Assembly: GCA_920105625.2 (NCBI GenBank)
Contig: OV050032.1
Location: 130,593,810-130,657,809 of the forward strand
DNA: 64,000 nt
Direction: 5' to 3'
DNA from: Clusia tigrina
Taxonomy: Eukaryota; Arthropoda; Insecta; Diptera; Clusiidae
The notes under the pieces were generated by a model. It searched no databases and was not told where the DNA came from. It worked only from the letters and a program-made list of their open reading frames with translations. Numbering within the stretch: position 1 is the first letter of the stretch; each line of letters opens with the position of its first letter. The position numbers and the translations under genes were made by a program. Shown piece after piece: positions 1 to 9,966 of the stretch.

Positions 1-545
1 GCTAAAAGAAGCTGTTCACAGAGGACCGTTCATACTCTGCAAGGGGACGCTTTTAAAGGTTTTAAAGATAGAAAGTCGGAATTGTCTGTGGAGTATGGAT
101 GTATTTTGTGGGGATACCGGACAGTGATACCATTGTATTTATTCATGAATGATTCCTTACAATTTGTGGAGTTTCGGGCAAAAAATGAATAAGCTTGGAG
201 CACAGTGTGTCTTCAATTTCTTTGACGTTTTTCACGTCTTCTTCCAACGGAGATACCCAGTGGGCCAAAAAAATCTATTCCAGTAAATGTAAATGGGCAT
301 TCAAAGCAGGCTAGCCTCGCCAGAGGTAATGGAGCCATTTGAGGTGCTTGTGGCGATGCACTGTAGTTTTTGCAAATTTGACACGATTTTCGTATTGTTT
401 TGTATAGAACTCTCAGTCTTGGTAATATTGTAATATTGACTTCTAATCTAATTTATTGCAATCTCATGGGATAGATGAAGGTTGGCTTCGTGGAAATATC
501 TCACCAGAAGGAAGGTAACGTGGTGCTTACTCGGCTATACTATGG
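1..545 (-). pseudogene. BEL/Pao integrase fragment
   Basis: The minus strand at about 430-545 reads a His-containing zinc-binding segment (FHEANLHLSHE), and 370-420 reads the following CQICK Cys pair. At 240-330 it reads PFTFTGIDFFGPL, the conserved start of the Pao integrase core, with the first catalytic Asp in GID. A frameshift lies near 450-470. Further left, at about 60-200, the frame drifts and only a weak PHKI...DNS stretch hints at the second Asp. In the intact family this enzyme inserts the cDNA into the chromosome. This copy cannot be functional. Confidence 0.75.
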
Positions 546-560
546 CGTCTCCGTGAGTAT

Positions 561-803
561 TTAAATACTCTGTTCTGCCTTTAGCTCGCACCAAATCGTT
601 CTTATCAAGTAAGTGTTTAATCCAATTAGCTTACTTCCCCTTTCAACTGTCTTGCCACACTGTAGTCTGCATATCTCCGCATTAAATGCGCTAAGTTGTG
701 CCTGTCTTAGCAGGAATTGTTTAGCCCTTTGTATCAGCTCGTAAGACAGCTCCTGTCCGTTATTCTTCGTAGTTGGATTTACGGCACCCTTTAGTTTAGA
801 CAC
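561..803 (-). pseudogene. BEL/Pao pol, linker between RNase H and integrase
   Basis: An 80-residue frame reads ELSYELIQRAKQFLLRQAQ, then GSKLIGLNTYL. This matches the conserved BEL/Pao segment just upstream of the integrase zinc finger (a helix of the LSxxELxxAExxLxRQxQ type, then an SRLxxLxP-like step). It has no catalytic residues. It lies in pol order between 1066-1299 and the integrase fragment. Frame breaks on both sides mark it as part of the degraded polyprotein. Confidence 0.65.
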
Positions 804-849
804 ATATAAAAGAAAAGTGGCTTATGAACATGTAGAAGCAAATTATGTC

Positions 850-1299
850 TTATCTCCGTATCATCAGCAGGTCCGAAATCCGCGCATTGAGGCCAGTCTT
901 CGCTGTTGTGAAGAAGAAATTATGGTCCTGTGAACACGGTTTCATATTCGTTGCCTGAGTTATTTTGGTCGCAGGTTCGGCTCCGTTTAGTTTAGACGGT
1001 ACCCAATTATATTTGTGTGCTCCAGTATCTCTCACACTCGATGCATCACATATTGTTGAAAATTACTAGGGTCCATGCGTAACCATCTTAGTACCGTCTT
1101 CGAATCGGACCAATAGAAATTCGAGTGTATTGGTACTCGCATTGCATCTCGAATTCTTTGCTGATAGTTTTACACCATCTACGGCTGCTTGAAGTTCCAA
1201 CCTTGGCACTGACAGCGGGTTATTCGAAGCGACTTTCGATTTGGCGGCGATCAGTGTGACATCAATATTACTACCTAGTTGTATACGCAAAGAGCACAC
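850..1299 (-). pseudogene. BEL/Pao pol, RNase H (A17-associated) fragment
   Basis: The frame at 1066-1299 reads VTLIAAKSKVA then LSVPRLELQAAV, the signature of the RNase H-like part of BEL/Pao pol, where the Glu of RLELQAA is an expected active-site residue. The frame at 850-1035 continues with low similarity (NYNWVPSKLN resembles the WVPS...NPAD step) and is degraded. The two frames are offset by stops. In an intact element this domain removes the RNA strand of the RNA:cDNA hybrid. Confidence 0.65.
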
Positions 1300-1483
1300 C
1301 GCCCCATATGCGTATTATCCTGCATCCACAAAGGTATGTAGTTGAACATTCCAGGAATCGGTCAGCTGTTCCGAGTAACAGCGAGGAATATTTGTAAATA
1401 CTATGATGCACGGTGGATCTCCATTGCTTCCATTTGACGTTTAACCTTTCGGTTAGTTCGTCGTCCCAATCAATTTCGCTGCG

Positions 1484-1714
1484 TCAGATGTCCTGTAATA
1501 AAATTTTCAAACCTGTCGTGCAGCACGATATAAACCCCAGCGGGTCAAATATCGACATAAAGACTTGTAGCATCTCTCGTTTTGTGGGTACGATGTCATT
1601 AATGTCATACTTAAATATGTCATTACGCGGATCCCAACACATACCCAGAATTTTTTCTGTGGAAGCGAAATTAATTGGAGTAGGAGGGATTTCGCATTTT
1701 AAATTTTTCAGCAC
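1484..1714 (-). pseudogene. BEL/Pao pol, A17 region after RT
   Basis: A 76-residue frame reads EKILGMCWDPRNDIFKYDI, then SIFDPLGFISCCTTGLKIL. Both are hallmarks of the Pao region C-terminal to RT: a KILGxxWDPxxD step, then a FDPLGxxxPxxxxxKxLxQ step. It abuts the RT frame at 1733 in the same order as intact elements, with a frame change between the two. Dead fragment. Confidence 0.75.
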
Positions 1715-1732
1715 TACTGTAGAGTTTGAAGC

Positions 1733-2383
1733 CTAGTTACGTATATTGAAACCACCGGCAGAGTTTGTATTCCTTACTTGCTCCGACAATTTTATTGCCT
1801 CCTCCTCGCTCTCTACGCTGTCAATGAAATCATCTAAGTAGTGGTATCGTTTGATTGCCTCCACGGCACGTTTCGTATATGCCTCCGCATTTTTGTTGCG
1901 TACGTAGTGTGCTATACATGGGGCGCAGGTGATGCCAAACGTTAACAATTTCATTACGTACATGCTCGGTTGTTCGAGAACGTCACCATCATCCCACCAC
2001 AAGAAGCGCTGCACTTGCATATCCTCATCTCTCACCTGGATCTGATGAAACATTTCTGCTATATCAACTGATACGGCGATCCTGATAGATGATAGTAAAA
2101 TATTTATCAAAGAGTTTAGTAAATCGGGGCCGCTGAGCATGAAGTCGTTCAAACATGCTCCGTTTGATTTAGCAGCGGCGTCCCATACTCGGCGCAAGCG
2201 ATCCGGCTTGTTAGGATTTATTATAATAAAAATTGGTAAATACCATACTCTCTCTGTGTGATAATTTATCTCTTTTTCGGAGAGTTTCCTCGCATAACCC
2301 TTTTTTAAAAGATTAGCTACTTCTTTTTCGAGAGATTGTTTAAGCGCAGGATTCTTTATAAATTTTCTTCGCAGACACATCAA
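1733..2383 (-). pseudogene. BEL/Pao reverse transcriptase
   Basis: A 216-residue frame carries the Pao-type RT. VWYLPIFIIINPNKPDRLRRVWDAAAKS is the fingers step with its VWDAAAKS. SGPDLLNSL and VSVDIAEMFHQIQV follow, with the first palm Asp, then RFLWW, TFGITCAPCIAHYV and YHYLDDFIDS, where the LDD pair is the catalytic motif. Key residues are present although neighbouring domains are out of frame. It is the longest surviving piece of this element and copies RNA to cDNA in intact relatives. Confidence 0.88.
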
Positions 2384-2407
2384 ACGTTGGAAAGCAAGTG
2401 AGTAACT

Positions 2408-3067
2408 TTATGGCAAATGCTCATTATCGCTGCGCCATTGTAATCCTGCTCCGAAGTGTTTATCTACCATTTTACATTTAGTATCGAGTATATTTATAGC
2501 TCTTTCGTCGTCCGACGATATTATAGTTTTGGTATCAAATGATACAAGCTTAAAGAACTCTTTAACATTCTTATGTTGCGCTTCGTAACGCTTATTACAA
2601 TCACATGAATGAATATAAAGATATGATCCTCTCGCGCAAATGTCGTTACCTCCTTGCAATGCCCACCCCAGTCTTATTTTTGTTGCAATTGGCTGGCGCC
2701 ACGAGCCTTCTCGTATCTGTAGAGGTACGGCAAGCTTCCAGCTATCCACTCCAATCAAGATCTTTGGTTTAACCTTATTGTATGACTCAAGCGGTATACC
2801 GGCCATATATGGATATTGTTTTATAATCTGCTCTGCATTGACTGACTGATCTGGCAATTCTAGATTGTTGACGGTGTGTACCTCATTTAGGGTCAATTTC
2901 GTACCCTTACGTGCATTGGAGATGGTCATTGAGATTCGTTCCGAAGAATCCTGCATTCGGGTTGTATTACCGACCCACCATAGACATAGCGGTTCCTTCA
3001 CACCCCTTAGATTTAGAGCATTGAGAATTGATTTATCTGCTAAAGTAACAGATGATCCCTCGTCCAA
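2408..3067 (-). pseudogene. BEL/Pao aspartic protease (DUF1758-like)
   Basis: The frame starts MDEGSSVTLADKSILNALNL. D-EGSS is the BEL variant of the D-[ST]-G-[AS] protease motif (usually LDEGS or LDSGS). Farther on are GVDSWKLAVPLQIREGSW and TKIRLGWALQGG, the conserved flap/hub steps (IGxDxW...; TxLGWxxxG). It overlaps the zinc-knuckle frame (3033-3461) by about 35 bases in another frame, so a frameshift separates gag and protease. It would cut the polyprotein in an active element. Confidence 0.75.
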
Positions 3068-3461
3068 GAACGTGTCGTTGTATCTGGGAAAAATGGGTGT
3101 TCCCCATTCGCACTGTGAGTATTGACTTTTGACGTGTTTTCTTTTGTTGGATAGCGGTTATTGCTGGATAGTGCTGGATTATATAGCAGTTGGTGGTGTT
3201 CGCTACGCAAAGATTTATACCGCAGTCTCTTTTAATAAAGCACGTCCTCTTATGCGGATTGAGGCAAAGTCTGCAAAAATTGTTGCTTTTGACTTTTGAC
3301 CTTTGATCTAGAGTCAAGTTCTTGAATGCGTCACAGTCAGCTAGCTTGTGTCTGTCACATTTGCATATTATACAAAGTGGACGTACGCGAGTATTAACCA
3401 TTCCGTTCTTCTTTACACACACCAGTGAAGTCACCTTACTTGCTGCTTCTGCTCCAATCAC
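3033..3461 (-). pseudogene. BEL/Pao zinc-knuckle region
   Basis: The frame contains CIICKCDRHKLADCDAF, then FCRLCLNPHKRTCFIKRDCG. These are the paired Cys/His knuckles that BEL/Pao gag carries just before the protease (CxxCxxxHxxxxC-like, then CxxCLxxxHxxxxC). Knuckles of this type bind the element RNA. The tail past 3150 runs out of frame into the protease. Confidence 0.7.
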
Positions 3462-3706
3462 TAAAGGCTTTCACTATTGGAAGTCCCTCATTTCTAGAGA
3501 ATGTAGCCCAATTCAATTTGTAATGGTTAGACAATTTATCTACGAATTCTTTTACAATCAACGGCTTTCAGAACCCGTGCATATAAATGGCATGCTTCCA
3601 TTGTAGCGCATATATTTCGAACTTGTAGTGCGAATTCAATCAGAGAATTTAATCTGTCTTTCGATGCCGGCATATTCCGGACTTTTTCAATCATTTTCTC
3701 TATAAC

Positions 3707-4330
3707 TTATTCTGGCCTTCCGAAACACATTTTCAACGTTTGTATAATTTTGGGAACCATTGTTGGCAACATTAGTTTGTATCGTACCAATTCGAGCGCC
3801 TTTCCCTTCATATAACCTGTTAGCCGCATCAAATTTTCTGCTTTCGTATATTCAGCAATATTGTTGCTTTTTTTGAAGCTACTAATAAAAAGTGGCCATT
3901 CCTCGCGACTGTCATGGAATGGTGGGAGTTCCCTTAGAATGGCTTGCCGCACTGCTAATTGGCTCTGTGTGGGACTTGTACAAAATTGAGATAGTGCATA
4001 GCTTGAATGGGATGGTAATGTGCATTGATTGTTTGGGCGACCTGTAATAATTTGTAATTGATTATTTTGCACTTCAATTTGAGATAGTAAACTATATTTT
4101 TTTTGTAAAAATTGTTGCTGTAATGCATGTTCTTCTTCAAGCTTGTCAATTTCCAATTTACGCATCAATTTCTCCTAATTCCCTACTAGCATGGAGGACT
4201 GTGATGCCGATAATACTGTTGCCGGATACAGTGTCGATAAAAACGGTTGAGGTGTCGACAGTATGCTTTGATTATAAACTGTCGGAAATGGCTGCAGATG
4301 CGGAAATATGATTGGTTCACACACTGTTAC
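3707..4330 (-). pseudogene. BEL/Pao gag, coiled coil and DUF1759-like part
   Basis: The frame at 3707-4168 begins with a charged helix (KLEIDKLEEEHALQQQFLQKK), a probable coiled coil. Then come RQAILRELPPFHDSREEWPLFISSF and AENLMRLTGYMKGKALELV, the conserved gag core of BEL/Pao (LPxFxGxxxEWPxFxxxF; Lxx...LxGxA). An in-frame stop lies just upstream near 4177, and a possible continuation reaches about 4320 in a shifted frame. Sequence between 3462 and 3706 shows only a plus-strand shadow frame and degraded gag. Confidence 0.75.
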
Positions 4331-4514
4331 CGACGACCGTGTAGGTAGAGGAAATTGAGGGCAATTCCCCCACTCACAAATTGACTGTTACGCCTCTGTA
4401 CGATGCTCATATACATATAAATATGTACATATTTCTTCAAAGCACATACACGTATGTATATACAGCATTAGCCGTACAGTCCCATCACGCCAGACCACAC
4501 TTTTCAACAGCAGC

Positions 4515-4770
4515 CAATATGGCACGTGGTTAGCATGAAAACTGGTTTCTTGTGTGAAATCACGCCACTTTGCGGACTTAGGTACAAGCTTACCAACAGT
4601 AACCAACCTGTCACGTGGTTAGAATGAAACCCTGTTTCTTGAGCAAAATCTCGCCACTTTACGGACTCAGGTACACGGTTACCAACATCAGGCAACATGC
4701 CACGTGGATCCACCGAAAACCGGTTTCTTGCTTGAGATCACGCCACTTTGCCGGTTTAGACACGCACACG
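4515..4770. repeat. Tandem array, three ~89-bp units
   Basis: The anchor CACGTGG recurs at 4523, 4612 and 4701, exactly 89 bases apart each time. Each copy continues with a GTTTCTTG... stretch, a CGCCACTTT core and a GGTACA/ACCAACA tail, with substitutions between copies. It lies in the upstream half of the LTR-like block, where repeats often act as enhancers; that role is an inference. Confidence 0.8.
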
Positions 4771-5016
4771 GAAAGTTGTGCTGGTATGCGTGCACATGGG
4801 AACCAATAAAAGCGGCAACAAGGATCAAATCGACCTCTTTTGACAGACAGCCCTCGTTGGATAAACAGCTCTCTTTGGACAAACATCAGCGCTACGGAAA
4901 AAAACTCTCGTCGTAGAAGACATCTCGGAGATCCACTTACAAAGGAAATTAGAGAAATCCTTAGGAACTCTAACTCAGAGGTAAGTGCTCAGATAAATCT
5001 GGACAATAACGACGAA

Positions 5017-5225
5017 GCGAATCAATCATTCGCGCCGAACGAACCTGAGCGGGCCAACACCCCGCGACGTACACGTAACTAACGACATAGCGAATCAATC
5101 ATTTGCGCCGAACGCACCTGTGCGGGCCAACACTCCGCGACGTACACGTAACTAACGACTTTTACTGACGACTTGAGCGAATAAATCATTCGCGCCGGAC
5201 GCAACTGAGCGGGCCAACACCCCAC
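5017..5225. repeat. Tandem array, three units of ~73-87 bp
   Basis: The core GCGCCGAAC (GCGCCGGAC in the last copy) recurs at 5032, 5105 and 5192. It is followed each time by an ACTGAGCGGGCCAACACC-like stretch, and in two copies by CGCGACGTACACGTAACTAACGAC. The third copy has an extra ~14 bases before the core. It sits in the downstream part of the LTR-like block, past the possible splice donor. Confidence 0.8.
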
Positions 5226-5423
5226 GTTGACTGTCACTACAGGACTCGCAACATCGAGCACACCTTTGAAAGGAGTACAATTTACTGTTATTAATAGTTT
5301 GTAATAAATATTATAAATAAATAAACAATAAATAATTAAAATAACATAGATATCTTAGTAACGAACCCTGGTAAGCCGCTGAGTATATCTCAGCCTTAGA
5401 ATTAAAACGACCCCGTGTCGTTA

Positions 5424-5890
5424 CTACCGTATATTTGGAAACGTGGTTGTCGGTAATGATTGTAGGATATGCGACGTGCATGATGTGTAGCAAGCTGCTG
5501 TTGGCTGCATCCTCAAACATGTGGAAGGCGTATAGGATGTGGGTGCTCCGATTGTCCTTTCGGGTGCAAATATGGTTGCTCTGGGTGTCTTTTTGATGAC
5601 ATTTCCCGGCGATGTACCAGGTACATCTGCCGCTCGTTGCATCTCCATAGGTGCAGTAAACACGGGCCCCTGTTCCACTGTCGGTGATCACGTTGCCTGC
5701 GGTAGCATTGATAGATAGGGAGTTGTATCTCTCCGTGCGTCGCTAAGTAATTGGCTACCGCATAAGTGCTCTATGCCGCTACTCACTCCGACGCAATCGT
5801 AGCGCCACCACTTGTCGCAGCTGTCACACTGGACCAAGCGGTCCGTATCAATTTGGGTGCATTTATTGCAATTATTTGCTTTTTGTATTT
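5424..5890 (-). pseudogene. BEL/Pao gag N-terminus with PHD-like zinc finger
   Basis: The minus strand from about 5886 reads NCNKCTQIDTDRLVQCDSC, then DKWWRYDCVGV: two CxxC pairs, a Trp pair and a further Cys. PHD-type fingers of this form open the gag of many insect BEL/Pao elements. A stop interrupts the frame near 5690, and it runs on without clear domains to 5424. A parallel frame (5311-5691) is equally open. I infer it is the separated start of the same gag as 3707-4330. No initiator Met is visible upstream. Confidence 0.5.
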
Positions 5891-6179
5891 TTAATTTCTT
5901 TTTATTATTTAAAGTAATTTTTTAAAGAATTGTTGTGGCCAGGCCAGTGCAAATTATGACATTTTTTTTAGTAACACTTTATTTAATTAATTTAACTAGT
6001 GCGGACCACTTTAAAAAATTACGAATTCACTCTTGCAATTCTTTTTTTTAACCTCCTGCACTTCATTTTCACATTTGCTTATTTCAGATTTTTACATATG
6101 CTTTTTTCTATTAACCGTTATGATGCCTCGTACGATTATACTGGATTTATATACATACAACATGATAAAGGGTCCGCCA
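5891..6179. other. AT-rich spacer, no gene seen
   Basis: This stretch is AT-rich with poly-T and poly-A runs (for example 5941-6000 and 6040-6120). I see no coding frame that matches a family and no clear terminal repeat. It separates the BEL gag start from the transposase relic. Confidence 0.5.
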
Positions 6180-6850
6180 AATAACTTTTTTTTTTTGAAA
6201 CAGGGCGCAAAACATCGAGTTCGGCGGTGTGGCACGTAGCGCCGTCCTGTTGAAACCAAATGTTGCCAATATCCTCCTCTTAAATTTTTGTGAACAAAAA
6301 TTCTTTCAACATGGCCCGATAACGATCGCCATTGACTGTAACGGCCACTCCTTGCTCATTTTCGAAGAAAAATAGCCCAATTATGCCTCTGGACCAAAAT
6401 CCGCACCAAGCAGTGACTCGTTTTGGGCGCATCGGCTTTTCAATGTATGCGTGCGGGTTTTCTGTAACCCAAATGCGACAATTTTGCTTGTTTACATACC
6501 CGCCAAGATCAAAATGAGCTTCATCTGAAAATGATTTTTTTGGCAAAACCGGCATCTTGTGTAAGTCGATCGCAGGCCCACTTAGCGAAGCGAAAACGCA
6601 TTGGATGGTCAGTTGGCTTCAACTCCTGAACCAATTGGACTTTGTATGGCGTCATACCAAGGTCTTTATGCAAAATTCGTCTCAATGGTGTCTCCGAAAT
6701 GTTCAATTGTTGAGAACGACGGTGAATTGATGTTGATGGCGCTTCACGCAATGTTCTCGGGTGTACGCACTGTTTTTGGATTTTCACGCTTTGGTTTATC
6801 GATGAGGATGCCAGTTTCTTTCACTTTTTTCACAAGATAACGAACATACG
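6180..6850 (-). pseudogene. Tc1/mariner-superfamily transposase, broken
   Basis: From about 6845 down, the minus strand reads YLVKKVKETGIL, TPLRRILHKDLGMTPYKVQL and RFAKWACDRLTQD. Then come FSDEAHFDLGGYVNKQNCRIW with the first catalytic Asp, ENPHAYIEKP, and after a stop near 6280 NIWFQQDGATCHTA with the second Asp. The frame then runs into a poly-T tract and loses the third acidic residue. Frameshifts lie near 6540 and 6730. The start is cut by the LINE tail at 6866. The family cuts and pastes its element at TA sites; this copy is dead. Confidence 0.85.
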
Positions 6851-7043
6851 GAGCTGACGGTGCTTAGGTAGGTAGGTAGGTAGGAGTGGCCGCCCAGTTT
6901 GCAAAAAGCACACTTGAGCACACATAATGGCCCATTGTGATACCACGGTGTGGCGCCGTTCAAGCACTGACTAAAAAGGTTCCCATACTTGGGATGGTGA
7001 TAGTCAGCGCAAGGACAGCGCCTGGAAAGGCACGACTCCCCCG

Positions 7044-7901
7044 TCATGTTTCAGGAAACCATCCTGATATTTTGATGAACCTGGCTATGTCCCTAATATT
7101 AATGGATGACAGCTCTGTCAGGCTTGTAAGAAATGGGGCACCAAAGGTGCGAATTCTTCTTCTGCTCAAGGATGGGCAGTGGCATAAGAGGTGGAAAACC
7201 GTCTCGTCCTCCTCCTCGAAGCCACAGCCTCGGCAAAATTCATTTGAGGGTAGGCCCAGTCTTTCTGCGTGCTGTCCCATTATGCAGTGGCCGGTCAAAA
7301 CCGACACAGTTGTCGACAGTGATACGCGATCAAGTCGAAGAAGTTGATTGGTTCTGTTTTTGTCCATGCTTGCCCAAGTTAGTCTAGCCGTGTGGCAGGA
7401 TTCCTCGTTAGCCCAGGATTTGTAGGCGTCAGCCAGATATTTCCGTTTGACTTCCAGCTTGGCTGTTGCCAGTGGAATGCCGATGTTTACAGAGGGGTGA
7501 ATGTCGTGCATTAGCGTGCCTGCCTTGGCAAGCTCGTCCGCCTCGCAGTTTCCCGGGATTTCGCTGTGTCCGGGAACCCAGACTAGGTGCACCCGAGAGT
7601 AACTTGCGAGCTCATTTAAAGATGTTCGACATTCATGAACTAGTCTTGATGTGGCCGTGGAGCCAAAAAGAGATTTAATGGCGGCCTGGCTGTCTGAGAA
7701 GATAGATACGTCAACCGCGCCGATATCACTACTCAGCATCCATTTGGCTGCGTGGTAAATGGACATGACATCAGCTTGAGAAACGCTGCAATGGTCTGGG
7801 AGGTGTAGGGAGATGTTTAAGTCCAGCTTGTGGGAATAAATACCGCTGCCGACTCTACCTCCAAGCTTGGAACCGTCGGTATAAATTTCGTACTGTTTCA
7901 C
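7044..7901 (-). pseudogene. LINE ORF2 C-terminus: RNase H and Cys/His knuckle
   Basis: An uninterrupted 285-residue frame. IYTDGSKLGGRVGSGIY carries the first RNase H Asp. SVSQADVMSIYHAAKWML is where the family usually has Glu (QAE); here it is Asp. IFSDSQAAIKSL has the next Asp, and WVPGHSEIPGNCEADELAK the last. A knuckle, FCRGCGFEEEDETVFHLLCHC, and a short tail follow. It is the best-preserved RNase H in the window, but its upstream RT has stops, so it is only the end of a dead ORF2. Confidence 0.85.
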
Positions 7902-8706
7902 CGACGATTCGGTTTTCTGAGGTCCAGTCGCTTCGACTTGGAATAGTGAGGTCGAATTCCCTGTTCAAATCGGGATAGACCGACATATAATCGATAAAGT
8001 TGGGGACAGGTGGATCCTGATTCCGAATTGAAGCATGGCCTGTCAGGGTTATGCGCCAGTGCGAAAGAGCGTTAAGTCTAATCGCTGTCAGCTTGGCTTG
8101 TTGCTTAATCAGGATCCCCTCGGGGAGCAAGTACAGCATTGCAAAAAGGGCTTTCGTAGGTGTACTACGAAGAGCGCCAGTGATCAGTAGAGCAATGGAT
8201 CTTCTGATTTTATCGAGGGGTTTGATATTACCGGCTTTTTCGAGAGCTGGCCACCAGAAGACCGACCCGTATTACAGGTTTGGTTCAACGATGGCCGTGT
8301 AGAGCCAGATCACGACTCGAGGACGAAGTCCCCATCGTGCACCAACTGCTCTTTTACATCAGCATATAGCGCATGTTGCCTTGCGTGCCCTCTCAGCTAG
8401 ATTGGCTTTCCAATTAAGCTTTGGGTCGAGAATCAGGCCTAAGTACTTAACGTATGTGCTCAAAGAGAGCGGAGTGCCGTTTAGACTAGGCATTGTAAAC
8501 TTTGGAATTTTGTACTTCCTAGTGAAAAGCATAGTCTCAGTTTTGGATGGGTTAACCCCAAGCTCGAATTCGCGACACCAGTTCGACACAATAGAGAGTG
8601 AATAGTTAAGTTTTTCGGAAAGTGTTTGGGAGAATTTTCTGGATGCCGCGATTGCTTTGTCGTCCGCATAGGCTATCACTTTGCATTCAGTAGATTCCAA
8701 TCTCAC
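7855..8706 (-). pseudogene. LINE ORF2 reverse transcriptase, palm to thumb, interrupted
   Basis: The frame at 8359-8706 reads VIAYADDKAIAAS (YADD catalytic pair), then LGVNPSKTETMLFTRKYK and VKYLGLILDPKLNW. After a TGA near 8355 the same frame continues for about 30 codons to a TAA near 8273. A shifted frame then runs 7855-8139 (LYLLPEGILIKQQAKLTAIRLNAL) into RNase H. The same TGA and TAA occur at the matching sites of the plus-strand copy. Confidence 0.8.
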
Positions 8707-8846
8707 CAGTAGTGTGTTAACTGCCAGGTTCCAGAGGAGGGGTGATAAAACACCCCCTTATGGCGTGCCCCTGTTAACCATCGGCGCTGCCGATCGTGGA
8801 AGTGATGATTCTAGATTTTAGTAGAAGCTCTATAAATTTAAGAAGT

Positions 8847-9327
8847 TTCCAGTTGTTCGGGAGTGTTTTTGCCAGCAGTAAGAGTGGCCCAAAACTATAA
8901 CTGGTGGCTGTAGTGTTGTTATTGTCGCATTGTTGTTATTGCTGTAATGATTTTAAATTTGTCAATTTACACTCAGGGTTAGAATATTAATATTCTCCTT
9001 TCTTCTTTGCCCTATGTACTTGTTAGCTGTATGCACAGTGATCATTCTGTAGTTGTGTTTTTTGTGCTTTTCATTCGTTTCATCATATTGGTAGTGTTAT
9101 AAGTACCAGCCTAATGCACTCGGTAAATTTTTCCGCTTCTCACATTGCAATCATCTTCTTTGCTTTGCGCAAATGTGTCATATGTAATATTTTCTAAATC
9201 GTTGTGTTTTGTCTTACCGTATGCGTGGCATTTCTCTCAAAATATGGTTATTCCGAAAATTGGTTAAAATCCTTCTAATGTAGTTTCTTATTGACCCATA
9301 AGATTACTATCGATTATTTCTAATTAC
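8847..9327 (+). repeat. Chimeric segment shared (inverted) with 21700-22490
   Basis: From CCAGTTGTTCGGGAG at about 8850 to the ATGCGTGGCATTT step near 9230, the sequence matches the reverse complement of about 22110-22490 closely. Then, with a gap, 9235-9327 matches the reverse complement of the jockey RT at about 21700-21780 (plus-strand reading SQNMVIPKIG). So a promoter-like non-coding piece is joined to a jockey RT piece in the same order in both places. The left copy lacks about 330 bases present on the right. No intact gene. Confidence 0.65.
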
Positions 9328-9966
9328 CCTACTCTTTGGTTTGCACATTCTGCAATTGTTTATCAATGCAATCATTGAGTGGCGCACTTTTGGGAAAGTG
9401 CTAACCAGTCGGTAGTGAAAAAGTATGCAATCGACTTTTACTTAATAATAACATTTTCATTGCGCCTTACTATGCATGCTTATTATTTTATTAATAATAA
9501 AATCTAATAGATACTTGGGTTTTAGCGGACATTGTGAGTTTGACTCACAACAAAGGCATTCGAAACGCTAAAAGAAATGGTTAGCTGACTGCCGTTTTTG
9601 GCGTACCTCGAATTTGAACAAACCTTCTTGGTGTTCAATAGTAAATATACAAAAAGGATATATATTTATTTCAGTACTTTTATAAGTACATAGTTGTTCC
9701 AGGCTCCAGTCTAAGGTTGCAGCTGCCCCCGTCCCGTTTAAACCCTGGAAGGCCTCAAAGCACGCTCGACATCTGTTACCGTTAAGTCGGTAGAGTGGGT
9801 TCGGTTGACTGGAACCTCCGATTAGCACTGGTCTGGCTCTGAGCACTTGACACCAAATGGGCTTGTGCCAACCCTCGCATGGCCTCCTTGCTTGCATAGA
9901 TAACTATGGGACCATATTTAGTGACCACACGTTCGGACTGAGATAGCGGCTTTGAGTCCTTCTTGC
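9328..9966. other. Non-coding stretch; includes 5' leader of the split LINE
   Basis: 9328-9560 is AT-rich, with a small palindromic ATTATTTTATTAATAATAAAAT at about 9483 and a GTGAGTTTGACTCACAACA block near 9535 that resembles an LTR end. I could not pair that block with a second LTR. From roughly 9700 the base composition rises, and I infer the 5' untranslated leader of the plus-strand LINE whose ORF1 starts at 9967. The true 5' end of that LINE is not fixed. Confidence 0.4.

Larger units (their letters stand above)
1..4385 (-). mobile_element. BEL/Pao LTR retrotransposon relic, running off the left edge
   Basis: Read on the minus strand from high to low coordinates, the order is gag, zinc knuckles, aspartic protease, reverse transcriptase, A17/RNase H region, then integrase, which is the BEL/Pao order. 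Each domain sits in a separate short frame, so several frameshifts and stops separate them. The element reaches base 1, so its left LTR is outside the window. The 5' LTR expected beyond gag is not found; a plus-oriented LTR-like block begins at 4386 instead, and a PHD-type gag start lies beyond that block. A dead copy is certain; the exact right boundary is not. Confidence 0.85.
4386..5346 (+). repeat. Putative solo LTR, plus-oriented
   Basis: The block starts TGTTACGCC and ends TTAAAATAACA, so its ends are the inverted pentamer TGTTA/TAACA. It is 961 bp and non-coding. Inside, in plus orientation, are a TATA-like AATAAAAGCGG near 4806, two direct-repeat arrays, a consensus-like splice donor (GAG/GTAAGT) near 4981, and AATAAA signals at about 5302-5335. 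It interrupts what looks like one BEL gag: the core lies at or below 4330 and the PHD start at 5424-5890. I did not find a matching target duplication (left flank ...TTGAC, right flank TAGAT...), so the boundaries are provisional. Confidence 0.4.
6866..8846 (-). mobile_element. RNase H-bearing LINE, 5'-truncated copy
   Basis: The 3' end, read on the minus strand, finishes in (CCTA)n, seen on the plus strand as five TAGG units at 6868-6888. The copy runs through RNase H and the RT thumb and palm, and stops at 8846 inside RT. There the paired plus-strand copy (17908-19891) continues. In the blocks I compared the two are nearly identical (two residue changes in 115 of RT). 5' truncation is the usual LINE outcome. 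I place it in the R1/LOA/I group because it has an RNase H domain and a C-terminal Cys/His knuckle. Confidence 0.85.

Noticed and set aside
1413..1736. 107-codon plus-strand frame
   Set aside because: Shadow of the BEL/Pao A17 region on the other strand, which has clear motifs.
6868..6888. TAGG microsatellite as an independent repeat
   Set aside because: It is the 3' tail of the LINE; the paired copy has the same tail at 19877-19891.
9520..9560. GTGAGTTTGACTCACAACA resembling an LTR end
   Set aside because: No matching LTR start within reach; could be a small palindrome.
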